Assembly (NCBI GenBank): GCA_037126765.1
Contig: JBBCBC010000002.1
Location: 17,267,853-17,331,852 of the forward strand
DNA: 64,000 nucleotides
Direction: 5' to 3'
From: Stenogyne calaminthoides
Taxonomy: Eukaryota; Streptophyta; Magnoliopsida; Lamiales; Lamiaceae
Positions 33,950-43,357 of the stretch are shown here, one piece after another (the stretch's first letter is position 1; the number at the start of each line of letters is the position of its first letter). The translations under genes and the position numbers were made by a program. A model generated the notes under the pieces. That model was not told the DNA's origin and searched no databases. It worked only from the letters and a program-made list of their open reading frames with translations.

Positions 33950-35337
33950 AGGTTTTTCAAACAGGTTTAACTGATGTGCGGAAGATAAGATTAACCCATG
34001 TGAAAAACCAGTTTTCTCTAATCAGATTCTATGTAATCTGTATTGGATTAGATGACAAAATGTCAAACTGATCAGATCAGTTGCTTGGTGCAAATTTGAT
34101 CCAGACTTAGAATATGCATGCAATAGTTAAACAGATGTGTGCAGATAGTGTAAAACACATAAAGCAAGTAAAGACACACAAGATTTTATAGTGGTTCGGA
34201 CAACTTGTCCTACGTCCACTCTTTCCTATTAGCAGGGGCACCAACTTAACCAACTGGACTTAGTTTAATGTGTTAGTCCAACACAGTACAACAGATGTTT
34301 CAAGAGTTCTCACTCAACTAATCCCATAAATTAGAACTAGAAACCCTAGTCTGAAATCTTGCTAAACAAACTTAACCTAACTTTTGGTTTGGGTATAAGA
34401 TTTGTTGTGTTCCAACTGGAAATCTATCCTAATATTTGGGTAGCCTAAAGCTAAAGGGTAAGATTTCTGTGCTAAGAACTATGGGAGGAACACTTAGAAA
34501 ATGTTCTTGATTTTGTGTTCTTCGTGCGGAAATTGCGGATAGCTTGAGCATGATGATAATTTCCGTAACCTTACTCTGAAGGTTTGATCCCATATATATA
34601 GGCACAAAATCGAACTAGCCATTGGAGAGCAATTTGAATTTCAGTATATTTAAGGTAGGTTTGCAGGATGGATATGACGTGCACAGAGGCGACATGATCG
34701 AAAGCATGCAAGTTTATCCTTTATATCCGTTTGACTGTGATCCTCTGAATCCCGCGCTATCAGCCCTGGCATACGTGTCTTGCTCTCATTTTATATCAAG
34801 TACACTTATTCAGTGTTTCATTTACCAACTTAGTTTGACATTCTTCTTGTCTAATGAACTCGTATGACTTTGGTGAACCTTTGGTTGTCACCTGATTGAG
34901 GTGACCTGATCAGTTAAAACTGATCAGCCTACCAGATTAAGTCTTCTGACGTAGGTTGTCTTAGCACAACTTACAGACTCTATTTCCTTCTTCTGATGTA
35001 GGTAATCTGAGGTCTTCTTGGTCTTGTTCTTCTACTAGTCATCTGATCTTCAGGTCTTCTGAGTCTTCGGCTTCATGTCTTCACCTGATCATCTGACTAT
35101 CTGACTTGTCTGATCGTTTGATCTTCTTGACTTGTCTGATCTTCTGATCTTCAGAACTTAATCTATACATATTGAGTTCCCCCTCAATATGTGACTTGTC
35201 TATTACATTAGTTGTTCTATACAGTCATTATCAACTGGTTACCTAAACCTGATTTCTAGATCATCAGTCAGCTAACAGGTCTGACTGGTCCTATTACAAG
35301 TGTTTTGGAACTTTCATCAAAACTATAAATTTCTCAA
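33950..35337 (-). repeat. 5' LTR of element B (B-type LTR)
   Basis: It matches 1-1480 over its length. The right end (…AAACTATAAATTTCTCAAG) is a decayed form of AAATTTCCCAACA at 1468-1480. The left end is not defined, because no tRNA-Met primer site is visible between it and the gag ATG at 33911. The TATA box is at 34591-34602, and the CAATATGTATAG hairpin around GTTCCCCCTCAA is near 35170. It lies in the RNase H coding region of element C. Confidence 0.75.
34591..34602 (-). promoter_or_regulatory. TATA box of the element B LTR
   Basis: The minus strand reads CCTATATATATG, placed as in the LTR at 1-1480. Confidence 0.6.
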
Positions 35338-35642
35338 GAACTTCTTAGTGGACTTGGATGTAGTTCCAGATTTACCCAGTACTGTCACGGTTTACTGTGA
35401 TAATGTCGGAGCAGTTGCAAATTCAAGGGAACCAAGAGCCCACAAAGCTAGCAAACACATTGAAAAAAATATCATCTTATACGAGAAATCATTAAGAGAG
35501 GAGATATAGAGGTGGCAAAGATCGCGTCAGAGGACAACCTAGCAGATCCATTCACAAAGGGTCTGCCTCATAATACATTCAAGAGACATGTGGAAGGAAT
35601 GTGTGTCAAGAGTGTTGTCAATCTGCTTTTAGTATAAGTGGG
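35338..35642 (+). pseudogene. RNase H end of element C
   Basis: KNFLVDLDVVPDLPSTVTVYCDNVGAVANSREPRAHKASKHIEK, then in another frame ASEDNLADPFTKGLP, is the end of a copia RNase H of a lineage different from the SIRE-like copies, with DNLADPFTK rather than ADILTKPL. It is cut on the left by the B LTR. A stop after REEI breaks the frame. Confidence 0.8.
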
Positions 35643-35727
35643 AGAAAGTTATTTGGTTCATGTTGGTGACATTAGATGTCACACACAACATGAGATATAT
35701 TGTAGTATACTCAAAAGTAGACTTTGA

Positions 35728-35742
35728 GTATAAGTGGGAGAT
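35728..35742 (+). other. Polypurine tract of element C
   Basis: GTATAAGTGGGAGAT directly before TGTTGGGG. A second GTATAAGTGGGAG occurs about 100 bp upstream (35634). Confidence 0.8.
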
Positions 35743-37214
35743 TGTTGGGGTTATACTAGAAAGTATGCTTTTACTTTGTATAACCAAACTGAATTTCTAT
35801 CTTATTTACTAAAATAAATTATTTATCACTGTTTATCACTGTTGCTTTAAATATGATTGAATGTTATATATATTTACTGCATAACTGTTCAATAAATAGT
35901 ATGAGTTGCATTGTAGTTAATGTGGTGATACCACAGAAGATCACATTAACAGTTCCTTGTAAATAAGTACAAAATTCACAACCTAGATGGAAATGAACAA
36001 TCCATCGTGAAAGGTTGAAGTGTAAGGCTCAGATTGGCTTGTCTTGACCAAGAGAATCGTGTGAAGTACGTCTTGCATGATTTATCCCCTTGGTGGGCTC
36101 AGAAGTTTTATCATACTAAATCTTGCAAGTGAAATTTGTTTCCGGTATGGATGATAATGTTGAGATGTTCTTACTCCAAGGAAAAAGATATTAATTAATA
36201 TAAAGCTTTTCAGTGACTTGAATTAATTAATTGACTGGATAATCTTAAATACGGAATATAATAACCAGGAGCCATATTACAATAATATGGGTTAAGATAG
36301 ATAGTGCAATATTAATTTTATAGTTGAATTAATTAATATTAATGGACTGAATAATATTGTGTCTCAATATTGATAATTCAAAGTCCATTGGAAGGTCCAG
36401 TCTTAATTCTCCTAAAGGCCCCTCAAGTAGCCCAATATAAAGTCCAATAACTGAAAAGGTGATTAAAATAAAAGAAATAATTGTTGCCTATTTTTCCTCA
36501 TTATTTTCGAAAATTAGGAGGAAAAAAGAGGAAAAAAAATTCTTGATTTTCTTGGAAAGATTTTATGGAAAAAGATAAGTATTCTTGGAATACAAGATTA
36601 TCCCATAAATTCAAGAAAAATCCAAATCTTATTCTTTCCTTCTTAGTTTTTTTTTTAAATAGCAATAAATAAGGAGGTGGGATTTTGTGGAGATTTATTT
36701 TACGAGAGAGAATATATTAAGATATATTCAAGTTTTCTGTGGGACAAGAAAAGACTCATCCCACATCTAAAACTTCTTATTATTTTCGCCCCCCTCCTTA
36801 TCTATAAATAGGGGATGAATTTTTCATCCCCAACACACTTCCATGAGTTGGAAAAATTAGAAATCCACAAAGGTGGTGCAACATATTTTTCTTTTTCCCT
36901 TTTGTTGATTGTTCGTGAGCATCCTCCCACCGGATTATCGGACAAGGACGTGGGAATACTTTATAAGAACTTTGGGTTTGTTCGTTGAACTTGTACTCAT
37001 CTTCTCCACGTTGATTCGTCAAAAAAGGTACGCCTGCGTAAATTCCTAGAAATTCCGCATGCGTAGGATTTACGTGATTATATTATGTGCATGATTGTTG
37101 TTGGAATTAATATTTGAATTAATATATGATTAATTCATGCTAGTAATAATTGTAAGAATTAAATTTATATTTAAATATCATCCCGAATAGATCCGGACAA
37201 TTAATTCCCCAACA
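35743..37214 (+). repeat. 3' LTR of element C
   Basis: TGTTGGGGTTATACTAGAAAG ... CCGGACAATTAATTCCCCAACA, 1,472 bp. The TATA box CTATAAATA at 36802-36810 is followed by GGGGATGAATTTTTCATCCCC, itself an inverted repeat. After the end comes TCTAA and the integrase piece of element D, so C was inserted into D. The last 85 bp resemble the fragment at 11302-11371. Confidence 0.85.
36802..36810 (+). promoter_or_regulatory. TATA box of the element C LTR
   Basis: CTATAAATA within CCCTCCTTATCTATAAATAG. Confidence 0.65.
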
Positions 37215-37511
37215 TCTAATGGGTCCTATGGAAATAGAAAGTTTATGTGAAAAGACGTATTCATATGTTCTTGTAGATGATTTTTCTAGATATACTTGGG
37301 TTATTTTTCTTAAGGAAAAATCAGATACCTTTTATGAATTCAAAATTCTTTACAAAAGGTTTAAAATTGTTTTATATTTGAAGGTCAGTAGGATAAGATC
37401 TGATCATGGAAGAGAATTTGAAAACAATTTATTTACTATTTTTTGTGAAAATAAAGGTATTTTGCAAGAGTTTTCTTCACCTAAAACTCCTCAACAAAAT
37501 GGAATACACAA
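37215..37511 (+). pseudogene. Integrase core fragment of element D
   Basis: MGPMEIESL, YVLVDDFSRYTWVIFL, RIRSDHGREFEN and SPKTPQQNGI are the core blocks of a copia integrase, with both Asp positions present. It ends abruptly near 37511, before the catalytic Glu block is complete. Beyond that point D-type gag runs on the opposite strand, so an inversion or a join of two copies lies here. Confidence 0.8.
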
Positions 37512-38487
37512 CATTACACAACAAGTTTTTATGAATCCACTTTTTAGAGTTGTTATCCTGTTTTATAGGGTGTTCAATTTTATCAGGTAATATAATTTCA
37601 GCTTTTAAATCTCTTCTTAACATAGAACAGTATGGACGAATGTAACCTACTCCAACACAATAAAAACAGACAAACTCTTCAAACATTCCAGCTGATTTTT
37701 TTTGTTTAAGATTTAAAGGTTTTGTCAAACAAGTTCCAGCTTTTAAAAAAGAAATAGGTTTACTGGAGATTGGAGTATCTTCAAAAGTTTTCTGAAAACC
37801 AAGTTCATCATTACTAGATCTTCCAATCATTAAAGCATCATTCAATTCAGTAGTGCTTACAGAAAACTTTTTAAAACTTAGAGTAGTACATTTGAGTTCA
37901 TCTTTCAAAGAATAAATTTTCACATCTTTCCTAGTTAAAAGAACTTCAAGCTTTAAAAGAAAAACTCTCAAATCTGAATTTTCTAAAGATAAGGAACTCA
38001 ACACCTGTTTTTGAGTTTCTAAATTTGTTTTAAGCTTCAGATATGACATTCAGCAGAATTTGATGTTTCAGAATTTAGAATAGTTCCAGCAAAATAGTTA
38101 ATCTCAGAATCATATATAAGGAATGTTGTTTCAGATGTTGTGTTAACATCTGAATCTGCTTCAGACAAATAGTCATCGAGATCATCATCAAAAGTATCAT
38201 CATACACTATTCTAGCAGACATAACACTTAGGTCACATTTACCAGTATCAGTTTCATCATCAGAATTATCACTTAAGGTAAGAATAAGGTTCAGCTTTTT
38301 CTTAAGCAAGGTATTAGCACATTCATTAGCATAATGACCATATCCAGAATTGAATCACATTTAACCTTTTTCCTATACTCAGGATCATATCTAAACTTGT
38401 TATCCTTACTAAATCTAAATTGTCTTTTTTTACTAAAATTGGATGACTAACTTGTAACAAGTTTTTTATCAGATGGAGATGAATTTT
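37512..38487 (-). pseudogene. 3' part of gag of element D
   Basis: The minus strand shows, in reading order, a decayed knuckle (GHYANEC) near 38320-38345 and an acidic segment (SDNSDDETDTGK ... DDTFDDDLDDY). A coiled-coil-like part (LKLKTNLETQKQVLSSLSLEN) and a second knuckle CFYCVGVGYIRPYC near 37640, with Tyr for His, follow. This is the plan of a large SIRE-type gag. It is interrupted at 38487 by element E, beyond which it continues at 49175. Confidence 0.8.
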
Positions 38488-39495
38488 TGTTGGGAGATGA
38501 ATTTAATAAAGAAGATTTTGATTAGATCCCAAAACCCCTGAGTATGACATGTTCAGGATAATCTTGATAGATGAGTCAGGATTCAGTTTTAGAGTGTTCA
38601 GGATGTTATCGGCACAATGTATAGTCGCCAGATATAGATCGTTAGATTCTTAAGATTCTGAAGACTCAATAAGGTTCTGAAGTTTCAAGTTTCAAAGATG
38701 AAACCGGCGTTTCAAAGATGAAATCGAGAAATCAAGACTCAAAGATGAGATCGAGAAATCAAGACTCAAGATGAAATCAAGACTCAAGATGAGATCGAGA
38801 AATCAAGACTCAAGAGGAAATCGAGAAATCAAGACTCAAGATGAAGACTCAAGATATCAATCAAGATATCTCCTCAAGACTCAAGACATCAAGACTCGTA
38901 AGATTGTAAGACTCAAAGCAGAAATTGAAGACTCGTAAAAACTCAAGACTCAAGACAGTAAGACCGGAGATATCAAGACAAAGAAGATATCAAGACACAA
39001 AAGAGTTATCAAGACTCAAAGAATCCATCAATGCTCAAAGATAACCTCAATGTTCCGAGGCACTGAATAATATCTATCTGAAGGATACAAAACTGAGAAA
39101 AACGCAAATACACAGAAAAATAGATATTGCCCAAGACATTCACATGCAAACAAAAGGAACTAAAACTAAGTGTAGTTAAGGTTATATCACTCAGAGATAT
39201 TGAACAAAAAGAGCCGTTATGTTTGTCTACATTTACTGAAGACAAGAGCCAATCAGAGGAAGACAACACTGTATTTTTTATCGACCTTCGAAAGCGACAG
39301 TGTCATGAAGCATGTCAAGAGCACTATGTTCGCATCGCAAAAAGTGGTGAGTGGCTGCATGAAAAGCATATTGCCTAAAACATGCGAGGGAGTATTCAAA
39401 CCCTAAAAATAGTCGTTCTTCACACACCATAAGAGGGAACTCAAGAAACTATCTCTTCCAACGGATAGTTTTTCAAGAGTGGCCTTGGTGATTGC

Positions 39496-39504
39496 CTATA
39501 TATA
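39496..39504 (+). promoter_or_regulatory. TATA box of the element E 5' LTR
   Basis: CTATATATA, while the 3' LTR has CTATAAATA at 48096-48104. Confidence 0.6.
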
Positions 39505-40515
39505 CTAGTGACCCTCTACGTTGAAGGTAATGGGAAATTTGTAAGCAACTCAAGAGCTCAAACTTATTATTGCAAGTTGAAGCACTCGAAAACCCAAGAA
39601 TTTCCCAAGTGCTTTACATTGAAGAGAGCTCATTCACTAAGCCTAGTTTGATAAGATATATCCAAAGCTTAGTAGAGATATCCTAGCCTTTGCATTGTAC
39701 TTATTGTAAAGGATATCTCATTCTAGTTGGAAACCAACCAAGAAACCCCAAACCCTTTGTAAGGTAGTTTGAGAGTGATTGTTGGTGAGTTGGAGTTGTA
39801 AAGAGTTAGTAAACTACATTGAGGTAGTCAGAAAACTCTAGAGAAGAAGTGAGTAAACTATCTTGGATAGTCAGAAAGCTTGTGTGTGTTTTGAGTAAGT
39901 AAACTACATTGAGGTAGTCAGAAAGCTCAAAATAGAAAGGTTAGTAAACTACATTGAGGTAGTCAGAAAACCTTAGGAAGTGGTTAAGGAATTTCTCTGA
40001 AGTTCAGAGAGAGTGGACGTAGGAGCTTGAGTCTCTGAACCACTATAACTTGTTGTGTTATTTTGCTTTCTGTACTGCATTGATTATCTGTTGCATATCT
40101 TTAACTGAAAGCATATTTTCACTGATATTCAGTTGGAATCAATCCACTGAACTTGCATCTAACTGATCACAGCCTTAATCACTGTTTCATTAAAAGGAAT
40201 GTTTTCAACGAAGCTAAAAACGAGTATAAACTTAGGGCCAACCATTCCGCACACTTGAGTAGCTAGAACAGATAGTTACCAAACTGAACTAACTCTCTTC
40301 GAGGGTTCATAGAAGATAGTTATCGATCCAAGCAACTCAGATCTCTGAAAAAACTTCGAGGCTCGATTGGGATTATCCGAGGCTTCGAAAAGACTCATTC
40401 ATGTGTTGTCTCGAGGTAGACTTTGACTCAGGGCGATCTGTGCTTCTCAGGGCCAAATCATCAGGACAACCTGACCCATCTGACCTTAGTGAAGAAAAGT
40501 TTTAAAAATCACTGA

Positions 40516-40545
40516 ACACGTGTATTCCCCCCCCCATACACGTGT
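40516..40545 (+). repeat. LTR-end hairpin of element E 5' LTR
   Basis: ACACGTGTAT, loop T plus a run of C, ATACACGTGT. Perfect 10-base arms. Confidence 0.7.
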
Positions 40546-40573
40546 GAGACTCGTTAGCACCGGGACCAACAAG

Positions 40574-40585
40574 TGGTATCGGAGC
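40574..40585 (+). other. tRNA-Met primer-binding site of element E
   Basis: TGGTATCGGAGC, one base off the usual TGGTATCAGAGC, 3 bp after the LTR. Confidence 0.85.
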
Positions 40586-40694
40586 AGTTGTTCGCTTGAC
40601 CATTAGCTTTGGTAGCCATAGTCTAATTTGCTGAAAGATTCTTGTGGTCTACTGAACAGATCTATTTGCTGAAATCTTACAAGGCTCAGACATC

Positions 40695-42329
40695 ATGCCT
40701 TCTAAGAAACTTCCTATGTTCTCGGTTGAGAGCTACGATTTATGGAGTTTAAGAATGCAGGCTCATCTGTATTCGAAGCATGAAAGAATGTGGAGAGTAG
40801 TTTCTGAAGGACCATTCAAATTCACTGTTGTGAATCCCAGAGTTACTGAAACTGAGCGAAATGATCCCATGACTGAATTTTCAAAGTCTGATGATCAACT
40901 TACTCCTGATGATAGGAAGTTAGTCAATCTTGACTATATTGCCAGAGATACTCTATATAGCATTATTGATGATGGTGTTATGGGGATGATCTCTCACTGT
41001 GAAACTACAAAGGAAATATGGGATACACTTGCTGAGATTGCTGAGGAAGAAAAGGATTCTGAAGAAAGTACCAGTTCCTCAAATGAGATGTTCTCAGAAA
41101 GTGACAGTGATGATATCTGTCTCATGGCTGTAGGGGAGGTAAATTCTTCTATCTCTGTTGTTGCTCCTACACAAGCACATGAGTTATCAAGTTCTACTGT
41201 AAACAGTAACTTTGACCTGATGGATTCATTTGAGAATCTTATGAAGGACTATGTTGTGTTACAAGAACTGTTCAATGAAACTCAAGAGCAGAACAAAGAA
41301 CTGACTGCTGAGAATCTAAAGTGGAAAAACTCTAAAAATGCTGAGATCACTTTTCAACTAATGGGAACTACTGATGAACTAGATGTTCTGAAAGTACAAC
41401 TCTCAGAAAAAGAGAAGTTGATAGAGACCCTAAATGGAAAATTAGAGAAATCCACTGAGGAGATTCAGCTTATCAGAACTGAGTTCAATAACCTCTTTGA
41501 GAAGCATGAAACTCTAAAGAAGTGTGAGGATAGTGCGCAGAGAAAGTTAGCTCTATTGAATTCTGCATCTAAAGTGATAGATGAAATTCAGAGTTATCAA
41601 AGACCTGCAACTATAAAAGCTGGATTGGGATACATTCCAGGGGGAACCTCACAAGGTCTTCTGAATGCTGCTTCTAGTAGCACTAAGACTGTCTTTGTTA
41701 AACAAGTGGCACCTAATCTTCTGACTGAAGAATTGCCCAAAGTTTTAGACAAGGGTAAAGGACCTATGGTTTCAGAAAAACTGAATGTTCAGGGAAGAAA
41801 GCCCAGACCTCAGGAAAAGGCTAGAAAATCTGACCACTCAGTAGGAAATCTTCAGGCCAGTACTTCCAAGCCTCAGGCTAAGAATACAAACCTGAAGAGA
41901 TCTGCACTGAACCAGCAGAGGAATTTTCAGAAGAGAAACACTCAGCAGAGACATTCTCAACTGAAAAGACCAAGTCCTCAGATTACTGAAAGACCCCAAT
42001 TTCAGTACAGGCAACCCAAACCCCACTTGCCTAAGGGTAAAGGTTTCCTGAACCCAAGTCAGCAGAGACAAAGACCAGCTGCACAAAAGCCAAAGCACTT
42101 GAACAAAAGGCCTGTACCCAAGAAGAACTCTAAGGCTCATGATCATGCTAAGAATGGAACTCATACACAGGATACTGTCAAGGCACCTAGGGTGGTGAAT
42201 GTGTATGTAGATGTTTATGGGAGACAAATCAGCCACTCTAAAGTAATTAGAGTTGTTAGGCAGATTTGGATTCCAAAAGGTACAGCTAACCTGGTAGGAC
42301 CCTACACCAAATGGGTACCACAGAACTGA
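40695..42329 (+). CDS. gag of element E, internally deleted but open
   Basis: A 544-codon open frame starts MPSKKLPMFSVESYDLW, the same start as in element F. The N-terminal part runs to KEIWDTLA (about codon 115) and jumps directly to EIAEEEKDSEES. Comparison with F shows that the rest of the capsid-like domain and the CCHC zinc knuckle were deleted in frame. A coiled-coil part (TSQLMGTTDELDVL-like, here TFQLMG), the GLGYIPGGTSQG block and a basic Pro/Gln-rich tail ending GPYTKWVPQN-TGA follow. It could give a protein, but one without the RNA-binding knuckle. The same TGA position closes gag in element G. Confidence 0.8.
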   Translation: MPSKKLPMFSVESYDLWSLRMQAHLYSKHERMWRVVSEGPFKFTVVNPRVTETERNDPMTEFSKSDDQLTPDDRKLVNLDYIARDTLYSIIDDGVMGMISHCETTKEIWDTLAEIAEEEKDSEESTSSSNEMFSESDSDDICLMAVGEVNSSISVVAPTQAHELSSSTVNSNFDLMDSFENLMKDYVVLQELFNETQEQNKELTAENLKWKNSKNAEITFQLMGTTDELDVLKVQLSEKEKLIETLNGKLEKSTEEIQLIRTEFNNLFEKHETLKKCEDSAQRKLALLNSASKVIDEIQSYQRPATIKAGLGYIPGGTSQGLLNAASSSTKTVFVKQVAPNLLTEELPKVLDKGKGPMVSEKLNVQGRKPRPQEKARKSDHSVGNLQASTSKPQAKNTNLKRSALNQQRNFQKRNTQQRHSQLKRPSPQITERPQFQYRQPKPHLPKGKGFLNPSQQRQRPAAQKPKHLNKRPVPKKNSKAHDHAKNGTHTQDTVKAPRVVNVYVDVYGRQISHSKVIRVVRQIWIPKGTANLVGPYTKWVPQN

Positions 42330-42600
42330 TCTGTTTTTAGGTGAAAGACAAGGGCACTGAGCTGAATGAAGACAACATAGCCCTGATAAAAAGAAAGTCT
42401 GAGATGTCATTGTTGGGGGAGATGATTTTCCTTCTTGGACTTCAAGTGAAACAAACTAATGAAGGAATCTTCATCAGGGATCATGTTGAGAAGAAAGACA
42501 TCAGGATGGAGAAAATTCATACTGATAAACAGAGAGCTGATATCTTGACTAAACCTTTGGTTGAATCAATATTTTAGGAACTATCAGTTGAATTAGGGAT
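42330..42600 (+). pseudogene. Remains of pol in element E
   Basis: After gag comes a short stretch with KDKGTELN, perhaps from the integrase core. EMSLLGEMIFLLGLQVKQTNEGIF from the RT is joined directly to RDHVEKKDIRMEKIHTDKQRADILTKPL, the end of RNase H. Protease, most of integrase, most of RT and most of RNase H are gone through at least two deletions. Confidence 0.85.
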
Positions 42601-43357
42601 GTTGGATCCAGGTGTATAGAGCAAATCTGAAAAATTGAAGGTTTTCAGATGCATGAAGTTTTCTCAGGATTTTACTGAGAAACTCAGGATAAAATTGGAA
42701 GTACTGAAATCTGAGTCTTGGGAAACTCAGATATACTGAAGATCAAGATTTCGATATTATATGAAGATCAAGATTTCGAAGATTATATCAAGATCAAGAT
42801 TTTTCGAGATTATCTTCGACTCGCTCAAGATTCTTTCGAGATCATCTTGACCCATTCAAGATTTCGATATTATAATCGACATTTTATCAAGGTCAAAACT
42901 CAGTAAGACTGATAGAGGGAAATTAGTCTGAAGAAGTAATGACTCATGCAATTTATTTATTGTCCAACTGAAGCTCAGTAATCATTGGCAATAAATACCA
43001 AAACACCTGAAAGGAATGTTTTGGGCGGGACCTTTGAAATACACGAAGGAGGTCAATGGTCTGCAGGAACAGTAATTAATTGCACTATTCATTAATCACC
43101 AATAAGGTTAAATTGGCGGCGTATTATTCGTTAAATCGTCCTTTCATATACCCGATTAGTCGGTGTTTAATCTCAACCGTTGATTTATTCAATCTATATG
43201 ATTTCCCACGAATCAATCCTATATATTCCTTGAGAATTCATTCAAAGCCCCAATTACAAAAGCCTTCGTTCTCAAAAACACTCTGCAACTAAAAACCTAT
43301 CTTTTGCCCAGAAAACCTTCATCGTTCTCAAAACCTTTCACTCAAAAATCCTTCAAA
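42601..43357 (+). other. Spacer between pol and ORF3 of element E
   Basis: The GGGCGGGA box is at about 43022-43030, TTGGCGGCG near 43113, and TTTCATATACCCG near 43143. A leader-like stretch follows to the ATG at 43358. A local expansion of GAAGATCAAGATTTCGA units lies in 42725-42880 and is not present in the other copies. Confidence 0.55.

Larger units (their letters stand above)
38488..40571 (+). repeat. 5' LTR of element E
   Basis: TGTTGGGAGATG ... AGCACCGGGACCAACA, 2,084 bp. The TATA-like box CTATATATA is at 39496-39504. Four copies of a roughly 55-60 bp unit containing TAAACTACATTGAGGTAGTC lie in 39805-39975. The hairpin is at 40516-40545. Positions 38640-39060 and parts of 40290-40400 lack the ACTG motifs present in the 3' LTR. 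Confidence 0.92.

Noticed and set aside
33912..34010. A primer-binding site for element B next to its 5' LTR
   Set aside because: No run close to TGGTATCAGAGC is present on the minus strand between the LTR-like sequence and the gag ATG.
34622..34867. 81-codon plus-strand open frame in the B LTR
   Set aside because: It runs against the LTR's own transcription direction, and the homologous part of 1-1480 does not keep it open.
41838..42410. 190-codon minus-strand open frame
   Set aside because: Antisense shadow of the E gag tail. It has no start context or features of its own.
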